Shown: one piece after another, positions 1 through 6,854 of the stretch
How positions within the stretch are numbered: the first letter of the stretch is position 1
Layout: each line of letters begins with the position of its first letter
NCBI GenBank assembly: GCA_028873745.1
Contig: JAPPNT010000090.1
Span: 1-7,931 of the forward strand
Origin: Chloroflexota bacterium
Lineage (GTDB): Bacteria > Chloroflexota > Dehalococcoidia > Lucifugimonadales > UBA1127
Length of the DNA stretch: 7,931 nt
Direction of reading: 5' to 3'
The notes under the pieces: generated by a model
The model's database searches: none
What the model saw: only the letters and a program-made list of their open reading frames with translations
What the model was told of the DNA's origin: nothing
Translations under genes and position numbers: made by a program

Positions 1-130
1 GGCCGGGGCTGTGAAGCATGACCCCGAACGGCCCTCGGACGCGACCTCGCTCGGCAGCTATGGCGTCCCACTCATGCTGTTGTTCCGGCGGCAGTTGGGC
101 TTTGTCTGTGATGGGCTTGATGCGCGTCAT
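1..130 (-). CDS. Carboxymuconolactone decarboxylase-like protein, N-terminal fragment (cut by window edge)
   Basis: Only the first 43 codons are present; the gene runs off the left end. The start is ATG at 128-130, preceded by GGAGAA seven bases upstream, a good ribosome binding site. The visible protein begins MTRIKPITDKAQLPPEQQ and continues with a stretch containing DAIAAERGRVRGPFGVMLHSPG. A Pro-rich start, then 'DAIAASRGRV.GPF.VLLHSP', is what I know from the N-termini of AhpD/carboxymuconolactone decarboxylase-fold proteins, often annotated as alkylhydroperoxidase-like. The catalytic Cys-x-x-Cys or His of that fold would lie further on and is not visible, so the activity cannot be judged. 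The start lies 53 bases after the priA stop on the same strand, so co-transcription is possible. The family call rests on N-terminal resemblance only. Confidence 0.68.
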   Translation of the reverse strand, partial: MTRIKPITDKAQLPPEQQHEWDAIAAERGRVRGPFGVMLHSPG

Positions 131-183
131 GGCGATTCTCCGGTTGGTGCGAATTGGAGGGGCACGTTTGTCACTCGCGCCCA

Positions 184-2649
184 TTACACCAGCGTCACAG
201 GATCCACGTCCACCGTCCACGTCGGCGGGACGGGCAGCGTGGAGAGGAGCGACGGCATGTCCGTTGCGGGCGTGGGCGGGAGGCGGAGGACTACGTTCCA
301 GCGGTAACGGCCGCGGAGGCGGGCGGGGTAGCCCGGCGCGGGCCCGGCCACCTCGATTTCCGTGAGCCCCTGCTGCGCGAGGGCAAGCTGCAGCTCCGTC
401 CCGAACCGGCGCGCCTCGTTCGAACCGTACTCGCGGTTGGAGTGCGAGAAGGAGAAGCGCGCGAGGCGGGAGAAGGGCGGGTTGCGGAGCTCCCGGCGCA
501 GAGCGACTTCGCGCTCGTAGAAGGCGTGGTAGTCCTGCCTCGCGCCCGCCTGCACGGTGTAGTGCTCGGGCGTGTAGGTCTGTACGACGACGCGGCCAGG
601 GTCGTCGCCGCGGCCCGCGCGCCCCGCCACCTGGCAGAGGAGCTGAAATACCCGCTCGCCGGCGCGGAAGTCGGGCAGGTAGAGGCCGAGGTCGGCGAGG
701 ACGACGCCGACGAGAGTGACGTTCGGCAGGTGGAGGCCCTGCGCGACCATCTGCGTGCCGACGAGCACCTGCGCATCGCCCCGCGAGAAGCGCTCCATGA
801 GCTCGCGGTGGGCGTCGCGCTCGCGGGCGGCGTCGCGGTCCCAACGAAGGACGCGCGCGCCCGTCGTTCGTTCAACCTCCTGCACCACGCGCTGCGTGCC
901 AAGGCCAAGGTAGCGGATGTGCGGGCTGCGGCACCGTGGGCACGCACCGCCGGGCCGGTAGCGCCGCCCGCAGTGGTGGCACACCAGCCGCTCGCCCTCC
1001 GCGTGGTAGGTGAGCGGCGTCGAGCAGCTGCGGCAGTGGAGGACGTGGCCACAGTCCCGGCACTGTACGGTACCTGCAGAGCCGCGCCGGTTCAGGAAGA
1101 GGATGGCCTGCCGCCCGCACTCCAGTGTTTCCGACAGGGCGTCGCCGAGGGCGCGGCTGAAGATACTGCGGAAGCCCTCCTTCAGCTCCTCCCGCATGTC
1201 GACGACCTCAACGTCGGCGAGGGGCGACGCCTCCGGGCCGCGCGGGCCGGGCCGCAGCCGGTCGCGGAGCTCGAGGAGTCGGACGCGGTTGCGCCCGACA
1301 GCGTGGTACGTCGCGACGTCGGGTGTCGCGCTGCCGAGGACGACGGACGCGCCCGTCAGCCGGCCGATGGTGACGGCCGTCGAGCGGGCGTGGTAGCGCG
1401 GAGCCACGTCCGGCTGCTTGTACGTCCACTCGTGCTCCTCGTCCAGGATGACGAGGCCGAGGTCCGGCATGGGGGCGAAAATGGCGCTGCGGGTGCCGAG
1501 GAGCACGTCGAAGGCGCCCTCGCGGACGCGCCACCACGTGTCGTAGTGCTGGCCGGACGTGAGGCCGCTGTGCAGCAGGCCGACGCGGCCGGGGAAGCGG
1601 GCCTGCAGCCTCGCGACGATCTGCGGCGTCAGCGAGATCTCGGGTGCGAGCAGCAGCCCGCGCTTGCCCGCGGCGATGCACTCGGCGAGGGCGCGCAGGT
1701 AGACCTCTGTCTTCCCGCTGCCGGTGGGCCCGTGCAGCAGAAAGACCTCGTGCCGACCCTCCCGCACACTTGCCGCAACCTGATCAACGGCCTCGGACTG
1801 CTCGGGGGTCAGCGTCAGCGGGACCTCGCGGTGCGGCGTGTACGCCTCCAGCGGGTCGCGCACGCGCCGCGTCTGCTCCAGCTCGAGCAACCCGTAGCCG
1901 AGGAGCCGGCGAACGGTGTCGGCGCCGAACTCCTTTCGCGCCTGCGCCGCGTCCAGCGTCTCCTCCAACAGCACCTGCTGCAACAGTGCGAGGCGTCGTG
2001 ACGTGGGTGGGAAGGTGCCCGCCGCCAAGTGCGCCTCATCGACGGTCACCTTGAGAAGCAGACGCTGAGAGAACGCGGGCCGCGCCGCCTGCCGCGACAG
2101 CTCCCAGCCCTCGGCGACGATCCCGGCGCGCGCGAGGCGTCGAGCGGCGCGGACAGAGGCCGCGCCCAGCGAGCGTTCGAGCGCGTCCTGCGACACGCGG
2201 CCCCGGCGCGCCAGAAACTCCAGCACGCGGGAATCGGCGGGCGACGTGGCAACGAGCTCGGTCGGCTGTGGCGCGGGGACGGACAGGCTGAAGTAGCGGA
2301 CCAGGCGGCGGCGGAAGTCCTGCGGGAGCATGACGGCGGCGGCCTCGTACAGCGTGCAGCGGGTCTCGCGGCTGAGCCACCACGCGATCTCGAGCTGGTG
2401 CGGCGCGAGGACCGGATCGGGGTGCTGCGCGGCGAGGACGGGGCGGATGCCCTGAATTTGCGTGGTGTCGGAGAGGGCGAATACGACGCCGCCAACACGG
2501 CGCGACAGCAGGGGGACGAGGACGGGCTGGCCGGGATGCAGGCGCACGCCGTCCGGGATGGCGTACGTGAAGGTCCGCTCGGGGCCTACCGCGGCGTCAA
2601 CGGCAATCTCAGCGTAGCGGGCTTCGTGCCGCTCCCACTGCGCAGCCAT
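184..2649 (-). CDS. priA: Primosomal protein N' (replication restart helicase PriA)
   Basis: An 821-residue superfamily 2 3'-to-5' DNA helicase that recognises stalled or collapsed forks and reloads the replicative helicase. E. coli PriA has 732 residues, so this one is somewhat longer. Visible parts in order: an N-terminal 3'-DNA-binding region (about 10-110, with RTFTYAIPDGV and the basic patch DFRRRL at 111-116); a winged-helix-like linker (about 140-270); Walker A GPTGSGKT (307-314); APEISLTPQ (335-343); DEEH box (403-406) followed by YKQPDVAPRYHAR; GSATPD (439-444). The zinc-binding insert has eight cysteines at 530, 533, 539, 542, 557, 560, 570 and 573. Then come GTQMVAQG (631-638) and motif VI QVAGRAGR (673-680). 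All catalytic and metal-binding residues appear intact. Start ATG at 2647-2649 has AGGTGAT about six bases upstream. It lies 44 bases after rplS on the same strand and probably shares its transcript. Motif V carries AQGLHLPN where many PriA proteins have AKGHDFP, a mild divergence. Confidence 0.98.
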   Translation of the reverse strand: MAAQWERHEARYAEIAVDAAVGPERTFTYAIPDGVRLHPGQPVLVPLLSRRVGGVVFALSDTTQIQGIRPVLAAQHPDPVLAPHQLEIAWWLSRETRCTLYEAAAVMLPQDFRRRLVRYFSLSVPAPQPTELVATSPADSRVLEFLARRGRVSQDALERSLGAASVRAARRLARAGIVAEGWELSRQAARPAFSQRLLLKVTVDEAHLAAGTFPPTSRRLALLQQVLLEETLDAAQARKEFGADTVRRLLGYGLLELEQTRRVRDPLEAYTPHREVPLTLTPEQSEAVDQVAASVREGRHEVFLLHGPTGSGKTEVYLRALAECIAAGKRGLLLAPEISLTPQIVARLQARFPGRVGLLHSGLTSGQHYDTWWRVREGAFDVLLGTRSAIFAPMPDLGLVILDEEHEWTYKQPDVAPRYHARSTAVTIGRLTGASVVLGSATPDVATYHAVGRNRVRLLELRDRLRPGPRGPEASPLADVEVVDMREELKEGFRSIFSRALGDALSETLECGRQAILFLNRRGSAGTVQCRDCGHVLHCRSCSTPLTYHAEGERLVCHHCGRRYRPGGACPRCRSPHIRYLGLGTQRVVQEVERTTGARVLRWDRDAARERDAHRELMERFSRGDAQVLVGTQMVAQGLHLPNVTLVGVVLADLGLYLPDFRAGERVFQLLCQVAGRAGRGDDPGRVVVQTYTPEHYTVQAGARQDYHAFYEREVALRRELRNPPFSRLARFSFSHSNREYGSNEARRFGTELQLALAQQGLTEIEVAGPAPGYPARLRGRYRWNVVLRLPPTPATDMPSLLSTLPVPPTWTVDVDPVTLV

Positions 2650-2666
2650 AGGGCATCACCTGTGGA

Positions 2667-2689
2667 CCGGCCGCGCGGCGAAGGGCCGG
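2667..2689 (-). other. Small GC hairpin between rplS and priA
   Basis: Arms CCGGCC and GGCCGG (2667-2672 and 2684-2689) can pair around an 11-base loop in the 44-base gap between the rplS stop and the priA start. There is no following run of T on the minus strand, so it does not look like an intrinsic terminator. It could affect mRNA processing or relative expression of the two genes, or be chance in GC-rich DNA. Confidence 0.25.
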
Positions 2690-2693
2690 GGAA

Positions 2694-3404
2694 TCAGGAC
2701 CGCTGCTCTTCAGCGTCTGTGGCAGCCTCATCTTCCGAGGGTGCAGCTTCGGGCTCTGGCTCGGATTCAGCTTCAGGAGCTTCCGCCTCTGTGTCAGGGG
2801 CTTCTGCCTCCGGCTCGTCTGCGGGAGCGTCCTCGGCTGCTGTCTCCGCTTCCGCGACGGGCTCCTCCTCGGCAGCGTCGTCAGCAGCCTCATCGACGGG
2901 GGCATCGGCTTCGGTCTCGGCGTCCGCCGCTGCGGCGTCGGCTGCCTCCGCCGTTATCTCCTCGCCGAGCGCCTCTGCGGCCGCGGCCTCAGCTTCCGCG
3001 GCGAGGGCGGCGGCTGCGGCGGCCGCCGCAGCGGCGGGGCTCGCCTTCAGCCACGCGGGCAGGTTGGTCTGCTCCTTGATGCGGGCTGCGCGCCCAGAGC
3101 GCTGCCGGAGGTAGTAAAGCTTGGCGCGGCGCACCTTGCCGTAGCGCTGCACCTGCACGGACTCAATGTGCGGCGAGTAAAGGGGGAACGTGCGCTCGAC
3201 GCCGAATCCTCTGGTGACTCGGCGGACGGTGAAGCAGGCCGCGGGGCTCTTGCCGCCGACGCGCCGGATGACGACGCCCTGGAAAGGCTGGGTGCGCGTG
3301 CGCTCGCCCTCGCGGACCTTGTAGTTGACCTGGACCGTGTCCCCGGCTCGAAACTCAGGGATGTTCGGGTTCTTCGTGACCTCTACGAGGTGGTGGGCGT
3401 CCAT
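2694..3404 (-). CDS. rplS: 50S ribosomal protein L19 with long acidic Ala-rich C-terminal extension
   Basis: Residues 1-120 are a complete L19, a large-subunit protein near the interface with the 30S subunit. Family signatures seen are NPNIPEFRAGDTVQVNYKV, the Arg-rich RTRTQPFQGVVIRR, GVERTFPLYSPHIESV, and YGKVRRAKLYYLR followed by RSGRAARIKE. Bacterial L19 is usually about 115 residues, so the core is normal in length. Residues 121-236 add a 116-residue tail that starts with ten consecutive Ala and contains 49 Ala, 40 Asp/Glu, no Lys and one Arg. It is probably disordered. Start ATG at 3402-3404 has AGAGGA upstream with five-base spacing. In many bacteria rplS sits with rpsP-rimM-trmD; here its neighbours are a toxin gene upstream and priA downstream. 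The L19 identity is essentially certain. The tail's role is unknown. Confidence 0.98.
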   Translation of the reverse strand: MDAHHLVEVTKNPNIPEFRAGDTVQVNYKVREGERTRTQPFQGVVIRRVGGKSPAACFTVRRVTRGFGVERTFPLYSPHIESVQVQRYGKVRRAKLYYLRQRSGRAARIKEQTNLPAWLKASPAAAAAAAAAALAAEAEAAAAEALGEEITAEAADAAAADAETEADAPVDEAADDAAEEEPVAEAETAAEDAPADEPEAEAPDTEAEAPEAESEPEPEAAPSEDEAATDAEEQRS

Positions 3405-3432
3405 GCGGGTCCTCTTGGCAATCTCAGATTAG

Positions 3433-3452
3433 GTACAACCAGACAATGGTAC
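3433..3452. other. Imperfect palindrome upstream of rplS
   Basis: The 20-base stretch begins GTACAACC and ends ATGGTAC. The four outer pairs match perfectly (GTAC/GTAC) and the inner bases pair only in part. It overlaps the possible rplS -10 element, so it could be an operator or leader-RNA element. It is short and imperfect, and chance is a fair alternative. Confidence 0.2.
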
Positions 3453-3475
3453 ACGATGGGGCGAGAGCGCGGCAA
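3446..3475 (-). promoter_or_regulatory. Possible sigma-70-type promoter for rplS-priA
   Basis: On the minus strand TTGCCG (3470-3475, four of six matches to TTGACA) is followed after 18 bases by TACCAT (3446-3451, four of six matches to TATAAT), about 41 bases before the rplS start codon. An alternative -10, TAATCT, lies closer to the gene but lacks a convincing -35. A separate promoter makes sense because rplS is an essential gene behind a toxin cassette, but the match is modest. Confidence 0.3.
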
Positions 3476-3482
3476 TGGGCGG

Positions 3483-3875
3483 TTAGGCGAGGATCTCGGC
3501 GGCGGCGCGGGCAAGCTCTCGGTCAAAGGTCTCCAAACTGGAGACATTGCGACGCAAGCATGATGCAAGATAGCAGAGATCCATGGCATCGACCGAACGG
3601 AACATCTCCCGAAGTATAACGGCCTGTTGCACGTCTTCCTGCTCCAACGCCCATACCTGCACGTCAAACCAGGAGACCAATTCCAGCGCAGGTCCTACGA
3701 GGCTGTCATTTCCCTCTCGCCAGAGAACAAAACAGATTTCTTCCAAGACACCGGCAGATGTACAAAGGGATTCATAGTTACGTTCCGCTGACTCAAACAC
3801 CTCGTAGGCTTGTTCTCTGAGGTCAACCCTGTTTCCAACGGCATACAAGAAGACATTGGCATCAACAAAGTTCAT
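3483..3875 (-). CDS. vapC: PIN-domain ribonuclease toxin (VapC family)
   Basis: A 130-residue single-domain protein, the normal size for VapC toxins, which are Mg2+-dependent endoribonucleases that often cut tRNA or rRNA. The PIN acidic residues are visible: D5 in MNFVDANVFLYA, E45/E46 in VLEEICFVL, D99 in DAMDLCYLASC, and D118 in SLETFDREL, matching the family pattern of a first-strand Asp, a helix Glu, 'DALHLATA' and 'T.D..F'. No truncation is seen, so it should be catalytically competent. Its ATG (3873-3875) overlaps the TGA of the upstream antitoxin in the sequence ATGA, so translation is probably coupled. GC content is visibly lower than in the flanking genes (about 40-55% in two 60-base lines sampled here, about 80% in one sampled from nuoG), suggesting acquisition by transfer. 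The target RNA cannot be predicted. Confidence 0.87.
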   Translation of the reverse strand: MNFVDANVFLYAVGNRVDLREQAYEVFESAERNYESLCTSAGVLEEICFVLWREGNDSLVGPALELVSWFDVQVWALEQEDVQQAVILREMFRSVDAMDLCYLASCLRRNVSSLETFDRELARAAAEILA

Positions 3876-4174
3876 GCGCCTGAGTGTCTCTCACGCATGC
3901 CTTCATCAACAATCCTGTTGATTTCTTCCCACGTTGGGCTGGGCTTAGGGTCCGGACCATGCAGTGCATCAATCTTGCGAAAGAACGCCTCTCGGTCTTT
4001 AGCGGTGTGCACGCGCTTGATACCGCGTCGCGGGCCAACACCTACGCCATTTCCGCCAAGGCGTTCCTTGGCCGCAGCGTGCAGCCACGCACTGAGGGAC
4101 ATGCCTTCACGCTTGGCCTGTTCCCGAAAACGGTCGCGGTCTTCGTCCGAGAGAGAGATGTTTACTCGTACCAT
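3872..4174 (-). CDS. Ribbon-helix-helix antitoxin partnering the PIN toxin
   Basis: A 100-residue protein. Residues 1-40 fit a ribbon-helix-helix DNA-binding fold: a short strand (VRVNISL), a first helix (about 9-23, DEDRDRFREQAKREG), the turn with MSLSAW, and a second helix to about residue 39. The C-terminal part contains PTWEEINRIVDEGMRER (80-96), the sort of amphipathic helix such antitoxins use to cover the toxin's active site. Its TGA stop overlaps the toxin's ATG. By analogy with known pairs it should neutralise the PIN toxin and repress its own promoter. Start ATG at 4172-4174 has AGGG four bases upstream and GAGG ten bases upstream. The RHH assignment is by motif reading, without a profile search; pairing and position make the antitoxin role likely. 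Confidence 0.82.
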   Translation of the reverse strand: MVRVNISLSDEDRDRFREQAKREGMSLSAWLHAAAKERLGGNGVGVGPRRGIKRVHTAKDREAFFRKIDALHGPDPKPSPTWEEINRIVDEGMRERHSGA

Positions 4175-4186
4175 TGCGCCCTGGCC

Positions 4187-4197
4187 TCACCATGTGA
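4187..4197. promoter_or_regulatory. Candidate antitoxin operator (TCAC-N3-GTGA)
   Basis: A perfect inverted repeat, TCAC and GTGA with a 3-base centre, lies between the -10 box and the antitoxin start codon. RHH antitoxins usually bind short inverted repeats that overlap their own promoter, and this one would block transcription start or early elongation. The arms are only four bases, so this is a suggestion. Confidence 0.3.
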
Positions 4198-4204
4198 TAG
4201 CTCA

Positions 4205-4210
4205 ATTATA
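4205..4210 (-). promoter_or_regulatory. Consensus -10 box of the toxin-antitoxin operon
   Basis: A perfect TATAAT on the minus strand, within an AT-rich stretch that stands out in this GC-rich DNA, 30 bases before the antitoxin ATG. No good TTGACA-like -35 is found at 16-18 bases; the candidate region overlaps the last codons of nuoG. The site implies that the toxin-antitoxin pair is transcribed separately from nuoG. Confidence 0.55.
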
Positions 4211-4227
4211 CACAAATCTGATGAGAA

Positions 4228-6822
4228 TTAGACCCTTGACACCTGCACGGGCATGATGTGGAGGCCGGGGACGCGCAACATCGGGTCGTCGTCCGGCGAC
4301 TGGTCGAGGGCGGTGGCGAGCTCGCCGAAGAGGACCGTTGCCGAGACGACACCGCGCAGCGGGCCCGTCGTGCGTACGAGGCCGCGGATACGGTGGCCGT
4401 TCGCCCCAACGTCGATGACATCGCCGGGGCCGACGCCCAGCGCAGCAGCGTCGTCGGGGTGAAGTTCAAGCGCGTCCTCGCGACGGATAGCGTTCTTGCC
4501 GTTGCTGCGCACCACCTCGACCTCGCCTACCGGCAACGACAGGACGCGGCCAGGCGCGAAGAGGAATTCCGCGTCGCCAGCGCGAGCGGGCATCGGCGCA
4601 AGGGGGGTCAGCTCGGCGCGCTCCGGCATCGACCACGGCAACTGCACGCCGCCGGCGTCGAGGGCGTAGTCCGTAGCGGCAGCGTAGGCCGGAACCGCAT
4701 CGCGAATGGCCTGCAGCGTCTCCGACGGATGCCCGCCGAAGCCGTCGACGCCCATGCGGCGGGCAAGCTGTGTGAGCACGGCGTCGGCAGGGCGGGCCTC
4801 GCCCTTGGGTTCGATAGCGGCGCGGCGGCGCAGCACCCAGCGGTCAAGACTGGTCACAACGCCGTCCTCCTCAGCGAAGGAGGTCATCGGCAGCAGCACG
4901 TCGGCGGCCTCCGTGAGCTCGGAAGAGAACATGGCCTGCACCACGAGAAAGTCTGTGTGCGTCAACGTGTGGACAGCCTCCGGCGTGAACAGCGCGCTGT
5001 CGCCGAGGACCATGGCAGCATTGACGTCCCCCTGCGCGATGGCCTCAAGCGAGCGCGGCGCGCTCAGGCCATCGTCGCCCGGCGAGCACCCAACGTCGAG
5101 GGCGCCCTGGCTCGCCGCGCCGGGGCGCAGCGGGAAGAGGCCGGTGGCGGGCTTCCCGACGTTGCCCGTCGCGATGGCGAGGTTGACGAGAGCGTCGGTG
5201 ACGGGGACACGCTCTTCCTGAGCGACGTTGTCCAGCGCGTAGATGACGGCGGCGCTGCCCGCCTGCGCGAACGCGGTTGCCGCGGCAGCGATCCTGTCGG
5301 CGGCGACGCCCGTTGCGTCCGCGACGGCGTCCAGTGTGTAGCCTGCAAGCGACTCCCGCAGCGCGTCGAGGCCGCCGGAGCGCTCGGCGATGAAGACGTC
5401 GTCCTGCAGGCCCTCGTCGAGGATGACGCGGAGCATGCCGCCCACCAGCGCGCGCTCCGTGCCCGGGTAGGGCCGCAGCCAGAGGTCGGCGTAGCGCGAG
5501 AGCTCGACCTCGCGCGTGTCGATGACGATGAGCTTACCGCCCGCCTTGTGCGTCTTCTTGATGGGAATGGCGGCGACGTTGTGCTCCTCGGTGACGTTGG
5601 CGTTGACGACAAGGACGCAGCCCGCGTTCTCCAGCTCGGCGAGGGCGCCCGTCGCGGCGGCCGTGCCGAGTCGGCGGGCGAGGGGCTCGACGAGCTCAGG
5701 ACGGTGGTCGACGGAGAGGTCTACGTTGCTCGTACCCATGACCTCGCGAGCGAATATGCCTGCGAGGAACGCCTGCTGGTTAGTGGCCCGCGGCGTCAAG
5801 AAGAGCGAGAACGCGCCGCCCTTGTAGTCGGGCAGCCGCGACGCGATGGCCTCAAGGGCTTGCTCCCACGTCGCCTCGACCAGCTCGCCGTGCTGGCGCA
5901 GCATGGGCGTTCGGAGTCGGTTACGGCTGTTGACGAACTCGTTGCCAAATTTGCCCATGTAGCAGAGCTGCCCGGTGTTAACGGGCGACTCCCAATCGCC
6001 AATCGAGCGGATGACGCGGCCTCGGCGGTCCACCTCCAGGTCGACCTGGCAGCCGACGGGGCAGTGCGTGCACGTGGTCTTGACCGTTTCAACGGCCTTG
6101 TCCCACTTATGGTCGCGCTCCACCAGCGCGCCGACGGGACAGACGTCGATGCAGGCGCCGCAGAACTCGCAGCCGGACTCGAGCAGCGACATGCCCTGCG
6201 ACGTGCCGACCAGCACGGTGCCTGAGCGCTCGATCATCGCGATGGCGTCGTCGCCGCGCATTTCCTCGCAGACGCGGACGCAGCGCGCGCAGACGATGCA
6301 GAGGTTGTAGTCGCGGTCGTAGAAGGGGTCGCCGGTCTCCACCTGCAGGTTACGGTAGTTGTAGGCCAGCGGCGACTCCATGTTGACATTGACGTAACGC
6401 ACGGTGTCCTTGAGCTCGCACCGCTCGTTCTTGGGGCAAACGACGCAGCGGTCGAGGACGCGGACGTGGCGGAGGCAGATGTCCTGCGGCCCGCACAGCT
6501 CGATGCGGTGGCAGGTGAGGCAGCCGTGGGGATGCTCAGAGAGCAGCAGCTCCATGACGCTCTCGCGCAGCCCGCGGATCTCCTGCCCCAGCGAGCTCAC
6601 CACCATGCCCTCGGCGACAGGCAGCGTGCAGGACGCGGGGGTACCCCGGCCGCCCTCGACCTCGACGCAGCACATCCGGCACGCGCCGTAGGGCTTCATG
6701 CCCGGCCAGTAGCACAGGTACGGGATGTACACGTTGTTGTCGATGGCCGCCTGCAGCACGGTTTGCCCCGGTTTGGCCTCGACCTCAACGCCGTCTATGG
6801 TGAGCTTGATGGGCTCCGTCAT
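4228..6822 (-). CDS. nuoG: NuoG-like NADH dehydrogenase subunit / molybdopterin oxidoreductase family iron-sulfur protein
   Basis: An 864-residue electron-wiring subunit that should take electrons from the adjacent NuoF. Domains in order: 2Fe-2S ferredoxin with C37, C48, C51, C65; His-Cys cluster HxxxCxxCx5C (H97, C101, C104, C110) followed by extra cysteines at 116, 126, 129 and 135; two 4Fe-4S clusters (C175, C178, C181, C185 and C218, C221, C224, C228); a further 4Fe-4S cluster (C251, C254, C258, C287) opening the molybdopterin-oxidoreductase fold; and a C-terminal dinucleotide-binding domain (about 755-864). This order is shared by NuoG and by NAD-dependent formate dehydrogenase alpha subunits. 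Against formate dehydrogenase, no Cys or Sec is found near GTSNVDLS (363-370), and the Lys usually two residues after the fourth cluster Cys is Met289. I therefore favour a NuoG-type electron conduit over an active Mo enzyme. Start ATG at 6820-6822 has GGGG eight bases upstream; the gap to nuoF is 32 bases. Cofactor content is not determinable from sequence. Confidence 0.88.
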   Translation of the reverse strand: MTEPIKLTIDGVEVEAKPGQTVLQAAIDNNVYIPYLCYWPGMKPYGACRMCCVEVEGGRGTPASCTLPVAEGMVVSSLGQEIRGLRESVMELLLSEHPHGCLTCHRIELCGPQDICLRHVRVLDRCVVCPKNERCELKDTVRYVNVNMESPLAYNYRNLQVETGDPFYDRDYNLCIVCARCVRVCEEMRGDDAIAMIERSGTVLVGTSQGMSLLESGCEFCGACIDVCPVGALVERDHKWDKAVETVKTTCTHCPVGCQVDLEVDRRGRVIRSIGDWESPVNTGQLCYMGKFGNEFVNSRNRLRTPMLRQHGELVEATWEQALEAIASRLPDYKGGAFSLFLTPRATNQQAFLAGIFAREVMGTSNVDLSVDHRPELVEPLARRLGTAAATGALAELENAGCVLVVNANVTEEHNVAAIPIKKTHKAGGKLIVIDTREVELSRYADLWLRPYPGTERALVGGMLRVILDEGLQDDVFIAERSGGLDALRESLAGYTLDAVADATGVAADRIAAAATAFAQAGSAAVIYALDNVAQEERVPVTDALVNLAIATGNVGKPATGLFPLRPGAASQGALDVGCSPGDDGLSAPRSLEAIAQGDVNAAMVLGDSALFTPEAVHTLTHTDFLVVQAMFSSELTEAADVLLPMTSFAEEDGVVTSLDRWVLRRRAAIEPKGEARPADAVLTQLARRMGVDGFGGHPSETLQAIRDAVPAYAAATDYALDAGGVQLPWSMPERAELTPLAPMPARAGDAEFLFAPGRVLSLPVGEVEVVRSNGKNAIRREDALELHPDDAAALGVGPGDVIDVGANGHRIRGLVRTTGPLRGVVSATVLFGELATALDQSPDDDPMLRVPGLHIMPVQVSRV

Positions 6823-6854
6823 TCGCTTGGCCCCTGTCTCCTATCGTTTGGCGG

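Noticed and set aside
154..2001. Long plus-strand open frame (615 codons) opposite priA
   Set aside because: Its protein is a low-complexity Arg/Ala/Val/Glu mix with no family motif, and it lies antisense to an intact PriA with all helicase and zinc motifs. Long antisense frames are common in GC-rich genes.
3405..3482. Intrinsic terminator between the toxin gene and rplS
   Set aside because: No GC stem followed by a T run is present on the minus strand; only a weak imperfect palindrome is seen.
4236..4241. Plus-strand TTGACA as a -35 box
   Set aside because: It lies inside the final codons of nuoG on the opposite strand and no plus-strand gene or suitable -10 follows it.
4258..6225. Long plus-strand open frame (655 codons) opposite nuoG
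   Set aside because: It mirrors the nuoG codons, shows no recognisable domain and has no convincing ribosome binding site. The minus-strand protein explains the conservation-type motifs.
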